In this document: positions 33,191 through 57,203 of the stretch, piece by piece
Layout of the letters: the number at the start of each line of letters is the position of its first letter
How positions within the stretch are numbered: position 1 is the first letter of the stretch
Assembly: GCA_029747015.1 (NCBI GenBank)
Contig: JAKOGI010000138.1
Location: 532,501-596,500, forward strand
Direction: 5' to 3'
Source: Carnegiea gigantea
Lineage: Eukaryota; Streptophyta; Magnoliopsida; Caryophyllales; Cactaceae
DNA: 64,000 nt
Notes under the pieces: model-generated
Databases searched by the model: none
What the model saw: only the letters and a program-made list of their open reading frames with translations
What the model was told of the DNA's origin: nothing
Position numbers and translations under genes: made by a program

Positions 33191-35499
33191 TGTATAGCTT
33201 GCCGTAGAGGTACAAATTAAACCACTACTTCGACTCATAAATAATATTTATAGCATAGAAAAGTAGGGATTGATCCCACGAGGAAAGATTATGTCAAAAA
33301 GCTAGTTTAATTCTAAATGATTTTACTACTCTAATTTATTATAACTTCTCTTTGTATTTCTAAAATAAATCAAACTTAATAAATAAAAATCTAAAAAAAT
33401 ACTTAATATTGCTCCTAAATATTCTGAATTTAATTCTAGAAATAAAACAGTAAAGAGCTATCCTAAATAATCTGGAAAAATAAAAACAAAAATAATAACA
33501 CAATATTAAACTAAAAATTAAAACAGAAACTAGCAAGCAGAAAATTAATATTAAAAATTACAAAAAGTAATCCAAATTAATATTCTACAAGTTTATAAAT
33601 TTATAACTCCAAAATTATATATAATTAAATTCAGAAAAATCAAAACAGAAAATTAACTCCAGAAAATGCAAACAGAAAATAAAATCCAAAATTAGAGAAA
33701 AATAAACTGAACTAATATAAATACGAAAATAAATAACAAAATTTATCCATATTTTAGGATGTAATTTTCTAGACTTAACAGGACCTAAAATTTATGAAAT
33801 AAAAATTAAAAACATAATTTTCAAACTTATTGAAATAAAAATCTGCACATATCCAATTCACGAAATAATTCTGAAAAATAATCAAATAATTTCCAAAATT
33901 TTCGAAATTAAATAGAGGCAGAATAGGACACTGTATAAACTCTAGGATGGATTAAAACTTGAAAAAACACAAAAAGAACTATTTTTAGCTTAATTTCTAA
34001 CAAACCGATAATTAAAAGGCAAAACAGGATATAAATTAAATCTGAAAATTATAATCACACTAAAAATCAAAATCTAACTGATCTAATATTACCAAGACAC
34101 TCCTAAAAGACTACTCTTTGGGGGGGTAAACAAAATGTATATTAAAGCTTATAAATTGACGAATAAAAATTGACAACTAAATAAATTAACTGAAACGCAA
34201 CAAATAATTATCAAAGATACCAAATTTATGAAAAATGCTTAGCATAATCTATATCCACCATGCAAATTACTATTTATCATCAACACACAAATCGATTTTA
34301 TCCATAAGTTAGACTGTAGAAGACACTCACCAGCGGATCTTCCCCGTTTTTCCTTATATTATAGTTTACTTAGGTCCAGCCTTAATATAAATCCTACTAA
34401 TTTTGATAACCCTTACATCAGTGCAAGAATTTAATCAAACCAGAGCAGTACGTATAAAAAAAAATATCATCTAACGCCTTGTAACCAATTTACTAACAAA
34501 TTGATTTAACAAAGATCTATAACGATTATCTAATTAAAAGAGATGGGTTTGAGCCATTCATGATTAATTAGAGTGATACTAATACCTAAAAGACTATAAT
34601 TTTTACGTATTAAAGTCTTTTAAACTATTATATGAATTCGTATTAAATTAATTAGCATGCATTCTAATTAATATAACATGAATATCATAAACGATAAATA
34701 CTAATCGCTATAGAATCATGAATAAAAATCAACTAGATAATAAAGTATAAAACTTGTTTCAAAATAATTAATTTAGCATGGTTTCAAATAGATTATACTA
34801 AGTACAAGAAAAATTAGTCACTCATATTAAAAATAAAATTACCAAAGTTTAACAAAAATTTCATGTTTAATAATAAACTAAACACACAAAAATAAAAGCT
34901 GAGCAAAACTATTTTGAGGACGATGATGATGCTCACGGTGTGGTGGTGTTTTTGGAGTAAAGGCTGCGTGATAGGCGTGAAGGTTATTGATAGTGATGAG
35001 GATGATATGGTGATGAAATGTGATGCCGTGAAGAAGAGGCGTGACGATAGAGGTGATGAATTATGATGGAGATTAGGCAGCCGTGGGATTAGTGAACGAA
35101 GATGGTGATGGTGTTGAGCGTGAGATGGAGAAAGCTGTGGGTCCTGTAGCATGATGATGATGAAGGTGATTATATATGATGATGAGGAGAGTGAAGTAGG
35201 GTTTTAGCTACTAGGTTTTTCTCTTAGACTCCTTCTCTCTCAAGTTTTCTAACTTCTCTTCAACTCTTGTAACCCTAACCCAAATAAATCATTATGGAAA
35301 TAATATTTTCCATAAATCATTATTTTGGACCGACTTGAAAGCCTAGCGTGTAAAATCTGAATTTCAACGTCTTCCCTTCTCCTCTTTATTTTATTAATGC
35401 TTAACCTGAAAAATATATAAAATAAAGTAAATTAGACAAAATAATATATATAATATAATCAAAATAATTATTAAAACAATGCATATTTTTGGCTTAACA
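33191..35499 (-). repeat. 3' LTR of the LARD-like element
   Basis: Begins (plus strand) TGTATAGCTTGCCGTAGAGG and ends GGCTTAACA. It matches 36989-39297 at roughly 95% by partial comparison. It includes a GATGATGATG-rich block (about 34920-35165) unlike the very AT-rich remainder. Confidence 0.93.
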
Positions 35500-36988
35500 A
35501 ATTCTCCCACACTTAGACTTTGGACATCCTCGTGCAAAGAAATCTTAGACTCGACCTAAAAACTGACACTCTTTCTTTCTTATAAAGTTATGCATAACTA
35601 TGATATTCATACTAGGCATTGACTTGCTTTAAAAATAGTTTTATTGAAAATTAATTAGTTTTTCCTCCAATAAGCGAATAACTACCAAACATCTAACAAT
35701 CATCAAAGAGTTTCTTCACCAACCTCACAACATCTATTTAATGAAGTAACAAGAATAATAACAATCTATTTCTTTTAAGCATGCATACGCCGATGAAGAG
35801 GTCTAAAAAGTTTTATGATAGAAAAGTTGAAGTGCGGTATGGCTATAGAGACAATTGAACTAGAAAGAATAACTCATTGAAATCGATTCTAAACTTGCCT
35901 TGTACTTTTTTTTCCCCTTCTTCTTCTGTTTTTTTTTTTTTTTTTTCAAACTTCACTTGCGCACATATTCGAGGCCCATATAGGGTCTCAGAAATTAAAC
36001 ACTCCATGTCTCACACTCACCTGAATAGAGGTGTTGGAGAAAACATTTTATTTTTATTATTATTTTTATTTATTTTATTGACTCGCTCATATGGGAAGCA
36101 AGCTTTCCAGTGGCAGTATTATCTCAAAGGATAGTACCCAGTAGTGCATGCCTCAAAGGAGTACTTATCATTCCCGACTTTGACTCTCTTTTTTTTTCTT
36201 TTTTTTGAATTAAAGAAACAAGAAAAGTCACAATTTTAATGAGTTATTCTACTAATTCAATAGTCCAAGAAATAAGCTAGGTTATTTTATTACCTCTGAA
36301 GCAGATATAATACATGACCAAATAAGATGAATAATCATGACAGTTACTAATTAAAAAGATATATGAGGATTAACTCAAACTTCTCTGAATGACAACTAGT
36401 ATGCTCAGAAATCTTCACTCATAAAAGAATAAACTACAAATAGCTAAGAAATTTTTTTTTTTTTTAAAGCAAGCAAGCCTAGCATAAACTCATATCATGC
36501 ATTATTTATAAGAAAATCAAAAAAAAAAATTTGTTTCACTTTTTTTTTGGATTTTTTTTTTAAAACATGAATAAATACTGCATGAACTAAATGCAGGATG
36601 TACCCCACATACTTAATTCATGCATTGTCCCTAATGCATGCTAATTAATGAAAGAAAAGAACATGCTATAAGCGAATTAAAACTTCCCTGAAAAATGCCG
36701 AGTTGCCTCCCAACCAGCGCCTTTATTTACAGTCATTGGCTCCACGTCATAAAACTTATGGATCCTCTAGTTGAATCCCCTCCACTAAGCATATCTGATC
36801 TCTTTACTTTCAAACACCTCAAGCATATACTCTTTTTTGTTTTTGATCATGTGACCACTCCTTAATCTCATAAACCAGAACAAACTATACAAATAAATAC
36901 TAGAGCTAAAACAAAACAATAAAAGTAGTAGATTAAATAGAAGTAAATTAACGATCTTATTTTCTTTTCCCGGCAACGGCGCCAAAAT
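35500..36988 (-). other. Non-coding internal region of the LARD-like element
   Basis: A 1489-bp AT-rich region with several poly-T tracts. Near 36690-36720 the minus strand reads GCGCTGGTTGGGAGGCAAC, a motif I associate with plant gypsy leader or 3' regions. No gag, protease, integrase or reverse transcriptase motif was seen in any frame. Confidence 0.8.
36968..36983 (-). other. tRNA-Asp primer binding site
   Basis: The minus strand reads TGGCGCCGTTGCCGGG, complementary to the 3' end of plant tRNA-Asp including CCA. It lies five bases inside the 5' LTR, so it gives the orientation of the element. Confidence 0.92.
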
Positions 36989-39297
36989 TTGTATAGCTTG
37001 TCGTAGATGTACAAATTAAACCACTACTTCGACTTATAAATAATATTTATAGCATAGGAAAGTAGGGATCGATCCCATGAGGAAAGGTTATGTCAAAAAG
37101 CCAGTTTAATTGTAAATGATTTTACTACTCTAATTTATTATAACTTCTCTTTGTATTTCTAAAATAAATCAAACTTAATAAATAAAAATCTAAAAAAATA
37201 CTTAATATTGCTCCTAAATATTCTGAATTTAATTCTAGAAATAAAATAGTAAATAGCTATCCTAAATAATCGAGAAAAATAAAAATAGAAATAATAACAC
37301 AATATTCAACTAAAAATTAAAACAGAAAATAACAAGTAGAAAATTAATATTAAAAATTACATAAAGTAATCCAAATTAATATTCTAAAAGTTTATAAATT
37401 TATAACTCCAAAATTATATATAATTAAATTCAGAAAAATCAAAATAGAAAATTAACTCCAGAAAATAGAAACAGAAAATAAAATTCAAAATTAGAGAAAA
37501 ATAAACTGAACTAATATAAATACAAAAATAAATAACAAAATTTGCCCATATTTTAGGATGTAATTTTATGGACTTAACAGGACCTAGAAAATATGAAATA
37601 AAAATTAAAAACGTAATTTTCAGACTTATTGAAATAAAACCTGCACATATCCAATTCACAAAATAATTCTGAAAAATTATCAAATAATTTCCAAAAATTT
37701 CAAAATTAAATAGAGCAAGAGTAGGACACTATATAAACCCTAGGATGGATTAAAACTTAAAAAACACAAAAGGAACTATTTTTAGCTTAATTTCTAACAA
37801 ACCGGTAATTAAAAGGCAAAACAGGATATAAATTAAATCTGAAAATTATAACCACACTAAAAATCAAAATCTAACTGATCTAATATTACCAAGACACTCC
37901 TAAAATACTACTCTTTTGGGGGGGTAAACGAAATTTATATTAAAGCTTATAAATTGACAAATAAAAATTGGCAACTAAATAAATTAACTAAAACGCAACA
38001 AATAATTATCAAAGATACCAAATTTATGAAAAATGCTTAGAATAATCAATATCCACCATGCAAATTACTATTTATCATCAACACACAAATCGATTTTATC
38101 CATAAGTTAGACCGTAGAAAACACCCACCAGTGAATCTTTCCCGTTTTTCCTTATATTATAGTTTACTCAAGTCCAGCCCTAATATAAACCCTACTAATT
38201 TTGATAACCCTCACACTAGCGCAAGAATTTAATCAAACTAGAGTATTACGTATTAGAAAAATATCATCTAATGCCTTGTAACCAATTTACTAGTAAACTG
38301 ATTTAACAAAGATCTATAACGATTATCTAATTAAAAGAGATAGGTTTGAGCCATCCATGATTAATTAGAGTGATACTAATGCCTAAAAGACTATAACTTT
38401 TACGTATTAAAGCCTTTTAAACTATCATATGAATTCGTATTAAATTAATTAGCATGCATTCTAAGTAACATAACACGAATATCATGAACGATAAATACTA
38501 ATCGCTATAGAATCATGAATAAAAATCAACTAGACAATAAAGTATAAAACTTGTTTCAAAATAATTAATTTAGCATGGTTTCAAATAGATTGTACTAAAC
38601 ACAAGAAAATTACTCACTCATATTAAAAATAAAATTACCAAAGTTTAACAAAAATTTCATGTTTAATAATAAACTGAACACACAAAAATAAAAGTTGAGC
38701 AAAACTATTTTGAGGATGGTGATGATGCTCACGGTGTGGTGGTGTTTTTGGAGTGAAGGCTGCTTGATAGGCGTGAAGGTTATTGATAGCGATGAGGATG
38801 ATATGGTGATGAAAGGCGATGCTGTGAAGAAGAGGCGTGACGATAGAGATGATGAATTATGATGGAGATTAGGCAGCCGTGGGATTAGTGAACGAAGATG
38901 GTGATGGTGTTGAGCGTGAGATGGAGCAAGCTATGGGTCCTGTAGCGTGATGATGATGAAGGTGATTATATATGATGATGAGGAGAGTGAGATAGAGTTT
39001 CAACTACCAGGGTTTTTCTCTTAGACTCCTTCTTTCCCAAGTCTTCTAACTTCTCTTCAACTCTTGTAACCCTAACCCAAATAAATCATTATGGAAATAA
39101 TATTTTCTAAAAATCATTATTTGGGACCGACTTGATAGCTTAGCGTATAAAATCCGAATTTCAACGTCTTCTCTTCTCCTTTTTATTTTATTAATGCTTA
39201 ACCTGAAAAATATATAAAATAAAGTAAATTAGACGAAATAATATATATAATATAATCAAAATAATTATTAAAACAATGCATGATTTTTGGCTGAACA
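36989..39297 (-). repeat. 5' LTR of the LARD-like element
   Basis: Second copy of the 2309-bp LTR (see 33191-35499). It ends in GGCTGAACA on the plus strand, followed by GTGTT. Confidence 0.93.
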
Positions 39298-39302
39298 GTG
39301 TT

Positions 39303-39597
39303 AAAGATGCTACATGGTTGAAAGGCCTTATAATTGAGCTTGGTATTTCACAAGGTGTCATTATAGTTTTTTCAGATAGTCAGAGTGCTATTCATCTCAC
39401 AAAGAATGATGTTTACCACTCTAAGACCAAGCATATCAGTATTAAGTACAATTACTTTAGATACTATTGCTGCAGGAGAAATTACTATGAAGAAAGTTTA
39501 TACCATGGAGAATCCTGTAGATATGTTCACCACGCCTCTCCATATTACTAAGTTCCAACATTTCCTGGACTTAGTCGGCATTCAGTACTTTTGAATA
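39303..39597 (+). pseudogene. Copia C gag-pol, C-terminal RNase H segment
   Basis: Continuation of the RNase H domain after the nested LTR element: KDATWLKGLIIELGI, then FSDSQSAIHLTKNDVYHSKT with the catalytic aspartate region, and KHISIKYNYF. A frame change near 39460 leads to the terminal block MFTTPLHITKFQHFLDLVGI. Confidence 0.88.
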
Positions 39598-39677
39598 TCC
39601 TTTGGAGTTCACCCTGTGAGGCTCTACCTATCAGGGTTCTTTGGCCGTATTCTTTGCTCATAATAATGAATTTGGTC

Positions 39678-39689
39678 CAAGGTAGAGAT
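39678..39689 (+). other. Polypurine tract of copia C
   Basis: CAAGGTAGAGAT directly precedes the 3' LTR start (TATTGGATTTA), the expected position for a copia polypurine tract. Confidence 0.55.
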
Positions 39690-41810
39690 TATTGGATTTA
39701 GGCCCTATTCTTTTTATGGTTTAATGAACCAAACCCACTCTTTCCCACACCCACCCACTACTTCCCCCCCTTCCCACTCTTTTTCACACTTAAATAAAAA
39801 TACCGCTGCTTTCCACTCTCACCCACTCTCACCTACTTCTACCTATAAGTACTATTTGGCATAGTTTGAAAACTCTTATGATTGATATAATTGTACGTCT
39901 GAGTAGTTTGATATCAATTATGAAGAGTTTTATTTATTTTTCAGATGTTATTGGAATATTTGTAAGTTGTGCCATAAATTGTATATGAAATTATTTATGT
40001 TGTACGTATTAAAGAAATGGTAATTTTTGTATTTTTTTAATTTTTGCGTTGATAAGCAAATGTTAATTATTCATGAGTAGTAGATATTTTCAGTTTAATT
40101 TTTATATAGAACAGATGGTTAGAAATGGTTTTTCGTTGACTCCAAAATTTTTGTTACACGTTACCAACACGTGGATTGTTATTGTGGTATATGTAACACA
40201 TTAGTTTTCGATCACCATAAATCGTGACACAAAATGCAAATGTTTTTATTTGGTATTCGCGATAGGGCTAACGGATGTTATAAATGTTAACGGTTGTAAA
40301 AGTAATGGTAATCGTTTACTGCAGCCAGCGGAGTTCGCACGGTCCTGAGTTGGGTAGATCGAGGGGGCTGGGCCGGGCAGGCTGGCTGGGCTGTTCGAAA
40401 GTGACCGCCGGCGTGCTGCTACTGACGGGGAACAATCGGCGAGCGGTCGGCTGGCGCTGCGCACGCCGGAGACTTTAAACGGCAGAGAGGGGTGCGCGAG
40501 AGATGTGAGGAGAGCTGAGTGTTTAGAGAAAGAGAGGAGAGCTGAGAGCTGAGAGTGTAGAGAGAGAGGAGAGCTGAGAGTCTGAGATTTTAGAGAGAGA
40601 TGAGAGCTGAGAGTGTAGAGACAGAGGAGAGCTGAGCGTACAGATATATGACACATGTCATGTTCTTATTGGATTTGTAGACTACAGTTGGATATAATAA
40701 GATTGTGTTTGGATAATATTTTTGGTGATATCTGATTTCGAATTTCAAACTAATTTCATCGGTTTCGTTAATATAATTAAGAATTGAAGAATAGTAACGT
40801 CCAATTTCAGTCAAGCAGTGCAAAGTCATAAAATGTAAATAATTAATTTTCACACAAAAAATAAAAATTCTCTAAGTAATTTTCAGTTCAACAATTAATT
40901 AATCGTAACCCAACAAAAGCAAACCATATTTGCGCAATGTATAGTACGATATTTAAGTTTAAATTTCGGTGAAAATTAACAAATTTCGGAAATATACAAC
41001 AAAAATTAACATCCGCAACTGATTCAACTCATTTATGAAAATTTAAATTTTTTGGGGGGGCAACAACGACCATCAAACAATATTCTGTAACTGGCTAAGC
41101 ACATAAAGAAATTTTTTTCTATTCAAAATTTAATTTTAAGATCGTTACTTACTATTATAAATTAAAAAACTGCATCAAAATACAAAAATATATAACTTAA
41201 ACCAACTCTCCAACTTCATTCAACTTATTTCAACTCCTGTCCACTCTTACCTACTTCTTCTCTCCCTTCCCACACTTACCCATCCCACAACCATTATTTT
41301 CCACTGAAAAGAACAGGGCCCTAGTGGCCCAAATTTTGTCCTCACGGAGTCCCAAAGGGCTTGGCCACGATCCATGGCAAACGTGCTTAAGCAGCTGCTT
41401 CCGGAGGGCACCACGGACCGTCTGTGGTATTGACCATGGTCAATGGTGATGTGCGGCGTCAATGCTGCTAGGGTTTCCTCGATCTTGACCTACTGATTAG
41501 GCCCTAGCCTTAGGCTCCAAAACATCATCAAGAACACAAACATCACTGAGCATCTAGAAGGCTGTTCTTTCCTTTTATCAGCTATTAGTTCTATTATTCT
41601 TGTTTTATGAGAGAGCATTCTGAATAAATTTGTAATCACTAGTTGATATCTTCTTAGGGCACATCGCTTTGAGATCAATTCTATAGTCTCCCATCACCGT
41701 AGCATCTTGTTATTAATGTATTTTGTTGATGTTTGTTCTCTTTATCTTGTTATTATCATTTTTTGTGATTTCTTGTTGTTTACAATCAAATTCTAACCGA
41801 TCCTAATAGA
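39690..41810 (+). repeat. 3' LTR of copia C, split by a DNA transposon
   Basis: The first 11 bp (TATTGGATTTA) match the 5' LTR start TGTTGGGTTTA. The match resumes at GTGGCCCAAATTTTGTCC (41324) after the Harbinger-like insert and runs to CCTAATAGA at 41810. Without the insert it is about 500 bp. Confidence 0.85.
39701..41320. mobile_element. PIF/Harbinger-like non-autonomous element in copia C LTR
   Basis: A 1620-bp insertion with terminal inverted repeats GGCCCT(A/G)TTCTTTT at both ends. It is flanked by TTA (39698-39700) and CTA (41321-41323), a decayed 3-bp duplication. A 3-bp TTA target and GG-initiated ends fit PIF/Harbinger (Tourist-like). The LTR alignment with 29010-29553 gives both borders. 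The subterminal regions are CCCAC/CCACTC-rich. The interior has a striking GC-rich block at 40320-40480, followed by a GAGAGCTGAG-rich tract to about 40640, in otherwise AT-rich DNA. No transposase was recognised. Confidence 0.65.
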
Positions 41811-43689
41811 GCATCTGTTTAGTTGACGATGTTATCTCCAGAGCTCGAGTCTAACATTTGCAATGCATCCTAACAATGTATGAAACACCTTATACAACTG
41901 ACACAGGTCTTCATACAGGTAGCATATGTCTGACAATATTTAAAGTGATCCTTATTCCTCGATAGATATTATCTGGATGATCTATATATGACATGTTTGG
42001 AGCATTCGTTTACAGAGGCATGTTAACTTAAGGAGGTAAACCAAGCATTCATTATCCTGATCCATTTCATTGTTAATGACATCATAATAATGGACAAATT
42101 TATGGAACTTCTTATAATAGAGAAAGAAAAGTTCCTTTTGACATGTATATAAACTCCTACACACATAAAACCCGAAAGAGATACTTAAGCATATATACAT
42201 AACAATGTTGGAATATACGCAATCTACACCTAAGTCATATTTTATGTTCATTTGATTTGTTGGAACACGCTTTATGAAGGCTTTCAAACTTTCAAAAGAA
42301 AACATTGCAATTCTAAAATAATCATTGTATCTCATAGAAATTATAAAAATTGGAGCCATAAAATTTACGAGAAAATGTAATTTTACCACATTTTTAAAGT
42401 TCAAGTGAAATTCTAAAATGTTCATCCAAATTTTACTTAAGATTGGTCAAAAATTAAAATGATAAAAGTGAACATAATTCAATGCTATATTCTAGTTTAT
42501 TTATTTTATGATTAGTGCAGTGTAATAAGGAATTAAACAAGCTCTTGATAAATAATGCTATGATTTTCACAAGTATCTAACGAAAATAATTGCTTAATGA
42601 TGCATTTGTGAGCCTGCAAATTAGATCTAGAAGTCCTATGGGTTACATGCAAATTCAATCCGTTTGAATCAACTTAAATTAGGACACCACAGACAGATAA
42701 GCTCTTTATTACAAATATAACTCTGTAAAATTTGGCAAAATAAAGTTTAACTGAACTGATTTATATCAATTAGAATGCATAAACAATGAGCTCAATATTA
42801 TCCATTGAAGTCAAGTGACATGATATAAGTCATTTAACATCAATAGTCAAAACAAACTTATTAACAAAAAAAAACCCCCTCGAAACATACATATCAAAGA
42901 GTAGAAGACCACAAAAAATATAGAAATAAAGGAGAGCATCACTGTCATGATTCATGATTATCCCAAAAAAAAAAAAAAAAAGAAGAAGCATGAATGCTAG
43001 ATGACTAGAGAAACACAGCACAACAAGCTGGTGCAAAAACTCCAAAAAGCTGACTAACACTCCAGAGAAACACATGAAAATGAATTGAAAGGTAATAGTA
43101 AATTGAAATTTTTGGGAGAAGAAGAAAATGCCCAATTTTAATCCTAATTTAAAAGCGTCTTGCTTCTCTACTATTTTGTTTTTAAATCACATGTCTTCAA
43201 AGAGACATCCCTGCACTCTTTTATAACCAATTCCATCCTTAATTAAAAAAAAAATCAATTTCTAATTAATGATTTAGCTTAGCTTGGTAAATTGCTAAAT
43301 CATTTTAGAAGATCAAACAATTTCTAATTAATTGTTTACCTATTGAACTGTTTTACTGTTTGGGAACATGAATGAGAGCTGTCTCACGAAAAAAAATTAG
43401 TCAGCATTAATGAATAGAATGATGAAAGTGAATGATGCATGATGGCTTTGTAGAGATGAATATGACACTCATGAAAATAAATTGAAAATTTAGTGAAGAT
43501 GTGCATCATAAGTTTGACAAGGTACACAAAAGCTAAAAATAAGCACTTCTTTATTTTTCTTCAAAAATAAAATAAAATCTATTACAAAATCTAAAAATGA
43601 CATTTGTTTGAATTTAAATTACGCATTCAAGAGTTTTAGAGATATTGAAATCTTAAGAAAAATATTATAGAGAAAATATGTAAATGTGT

Positions 43690-43690
43690 G

Positions 43691-43749
<59 letters not shown>

Positions 43750-43762
43750 TGTGTGTGTGTGT
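43690..43762. repeat. (AT)n(GT)n compound microsatellite
   Basis: About 12 AT units, 13 GT units, 4 AT units, then 7 GT units. Confidence 0.95.
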
Positions 43763-44210
43763 ACACACGCCCGTGTTTAACTTTTTTTAAATAGTTTGAA
43801 ATATAGACAAATAACTGTACTTGTGTTTAATGAATCTATCGCTTTTCTTATGAGTTTTCATATATGATATGTGTATTATTTTTTAAAATAAATAATACTT
43901 CTATTTTTTTTTTTCAAAAAAAGTATACAAATGCAAAATGCAGATAACATTTTAAAAACAGTTAGGTGATAAAAACATCCTTGTAAATAGTTTGAAAGAG
44001 GTTTTTTTTCTTATATAAGAAAACCAGATGGCCCAAGCCTGAAGTCCTATAATTGCATTTAGTATAGTATACGAATTTAATTGGAAAATTAATCATTATT
44101 ACACTTTTATTGGATTAACTAACGGTAATATGCACCAATAATTGCTTGCCATGTCAACTTTTAAATGCCATGTAAGATAAGATGTTAGATTGTAACTTCA
44201 AAGTGCAAAA

Positions 44211-44248
44211 ATGTGTGTGTGCGCGCGTGTGTTTTTGTGTGTGTATAT

Positions 44249-44335
<87 letters not shown>

Positions 44336-44378
44336 ATGTGTGTGTGTGTATATATATATAGACACACATATATATGTA
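44211..44378. repeat. (TG)n(TA)n(TG)n compound microsatellite
   Basis: TG/CG block, then a long TA tract, then TG and TA again. It ends 76 bp from the nucleoside hydrolase stop codon. Confidence 0.95.
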
Positions 44379-44453
44379 TGAGGCCTTGAATTTTAGGGGT
44401 AATTTGCATAAAAAGCTTCATAACTGATAATCATTCTTCAAAAATCTCACGTC

Positions 44454-55607
<11,154 letters not shown>

Positions 55608-55964
55608 CTGCATGTAACAACAGTTTGGGTCAATTTTAAGCTACATCAAATTTATATCTAATGCACTTAAAAACTTAGTGTTAACAAATCAAGACCTCAT
55701 TAGCATAAAAATATAGGCGTAATTATTAGTAGAACTCATCCAACATAAATGTATAGCAAATAATCATCTTATTGCCCCGTTCTGATGCACATTTTGCGAC
55801 TTTGCCTGTGGTGCCTTCCTCTATGTCCTAGTTTAATTTCCCTCCAATTTACGTTCGACAATTGCTTTTCAACCTTATATTAAAAACCGACTAGAAAACA
55901 CGAACCAAATGATCTATATTCACATTTGGCTCAAAGTACACTTGAAATATGCTCACTTAAAAGT

Positions 55965-56883
55965 CAGGGGCGGATCTCTTTATATGGGAGGGGTGTCCAT
56001 GGACACCCCTCTCCCCAAAAAAATTCTAATAAGGTATTTTTAATGGGGTTAAATCAGTATATTCGGGCACCCCTAAATTAGATCCAAAATATTATAGGCA
56101 CTTTTTAAATGTATTCAACCTACATATTGATATTTTTAATTTATTTAATTATTAAAAGTACAGTTATAAAATTAAAACTTGATAGAAAAGTGAAATAAAA
56201 TTAAATGTACCCAAATCCAAATTTTGCTCTCTCCCTCCTATCTTATCTAGAGTTCAGACTTTTAATTTAATCTAATTATAATTTCTTTAATTTTTTATTT
56301 TTATTATTTATTTTTTCTACGATTTAGTTGTAATATGTTATTGGGGTAGACCTTTCTTTAACTCGGCACAAATGATTGATTTGAACTTGATGCTATTTTT
56401 TTCCCCTTTTGGTGCGATTAATTAGTACAAATTACTTTTTGTAGTTGTATTTTGTGTTTGACATGTTCACTTCATTTCTCTCTCTTTTTTTTGATTTTAT
56501 TGCTTTGTGCTGATGATTTATTTTCTATAACAAATGGTTTTAGTAAATGGCAGGTAATCATAACATTCTGCGATTTTAGTACAATCTATGTGTCAAATTC
56601 AAAATATGAAAAACCGCAAAAAACAAGCGTAGTAATAAAGGTATCATAGTTTTTGTCCTTTGGAATAAAAAAATAGGGTACATTATTATTACTTGTCAAC
56701 TTCTGCTGGTGTAGAAATACGAGATGGAATATTTGTTTTAAAAGAAGAGATGAAATATTTGTATAAAATAGACTACCATATATAGTATATATCATGCAAT
56801 GTCTTTTTTTCTATTGATATTATACACTAGTGATGATGTTAATAGATGGACACTCCCGTTCTAAACGTCTAGATCTGCCATTG
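55965..56883. mobile_element. Non-autonomous hAT-like element, copy 1 (919 bp)
   Basis: Ends CAGGGGCGGATC and, on the other strand, CAATGGCAGATC form a 12-bp inverted repeat with three mismatches. Flanking 8-bp repeats TTAAAAGT (55957-55964) and CTAAAAGT (56884-56891) differ at one base. Near the left end is a perfect inverted repeat GGGGTGTCCATGGACACCCC. It is related along its whole length to copy 2 at 60125-61053. It lies upstream of the first recognised nucleoside hydrolase exon, so it is in intron 1 or the 5' flank. Short open frames inside are not recognisable. Confidence 0.8.
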
Positions 56884-57203
56884 CTAAAAGTGAACTCGAA
56901 ATTGAAATTGAACTAAAACGTACTCGAGTTGAAATTTCCTACAAAATTACTTTTTTTTTTTCAAGAAAGCTTGTTGACAAAACATCCATTGATCTAAGTT
57001 CGACTTGAACTGAAAAATTACACAACTCAAACCGAAACATGACTCAAGTGTCGTTGATCTGGAAGGTGACCCAATCCGAATTTATACTCCATAGATAACA
57101 TATACTCGCACAAGATATGATTTTCCAAGAAGTTTATTTTTAGTCTTGGTTTCACGACTCAACTCTAACATAGGAATTTAGTGTATTCCATTAAAAAAAA
57201 GAG

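Larger units (their letters stand above)
33191..39297 (-). mobile_element. LARD-like non-autonomous LTR retrotransposon nested in copia C
   Basis: A 6107-bp element with two LTRs of 2309 bp (33191-35499 and 36989-39297), flanked by a perfect 5-bp duplication GTGTT (33186-33190 and 39298-39302). Reading the minus strand, LTR ends are TGTTCAGCC/TGTTAAGCC and GCTATACA. The primer site (36968-36983) matches tRNA-Asp, a site typical of Ty3/gypsy elements. The polypurine tract GTGTGGGAGAATT abuts the 3' LTR at 35500. The internal region is only 1489 bp and has no gag or pol, so it must have depended on proteins of another element. Removal of the element plus one duplication restores the copia reading frame exactly (ATKRV then KDATWLKGL). 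Confidence 0.93.
29010..41810 (+). mobile_element. Ty1/copia element C, old, carrying two nested insertions
   Basis: Plus-strand copia element. The 5' LTR is 29010-29553, the primer site 29556-29567, gag-pol 29579-33190 continuing at 39303-39597, and the 3' LTR 39690-41810. The pol is split by a 6.1-kb LTR element (33191-39297), and the 3' LTR by a 1.6-kb Harbinger-like element (39701-41320). Without these inserts the element would be about 5.1 kb, normal for copia. LTR identity is visibly low (tens of substitutions plus indels), coding frames are broken in many places, and no clear 5-bp target duplication remains (GAATT left, GCATC right). It belongs to the same protein family as element A. 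Confidence 0.9.
41811..44453. other. Intergenic DNA between copia C and the nucleoside hydrolase gene
   Basis: AT-rich, no gene recognised. It holds compound TA/TG microsatellites at 43690-43762 and 44211-44378. The latter begins 76 bp downstream of the stop of the minus-strand nucleoside hydrolase gene and may lie in its 3' UTR. Confidence 0.6.

Noticed and set aside
34814..35152. A 112-codon minus-strand open frame in the LTR
   Set aside because: Arises from GATGATG repeats. The other LTR copy does not have the same open frame at this length, so it is not a gene.
40246..40656. A 136-codon minus-strand open frame
   Set aside because: Ser/Leu-rich translation of the GAGAGCTGAG tract and the GC-rich island; no recognisable domain. 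It is treated as part of the Harbinger-like element.
41811..41815. Possible target duplication of copia C (GCATC versus GAATT at 29005)
   Set aside because: Only three of five bases agree, which is not above chance.
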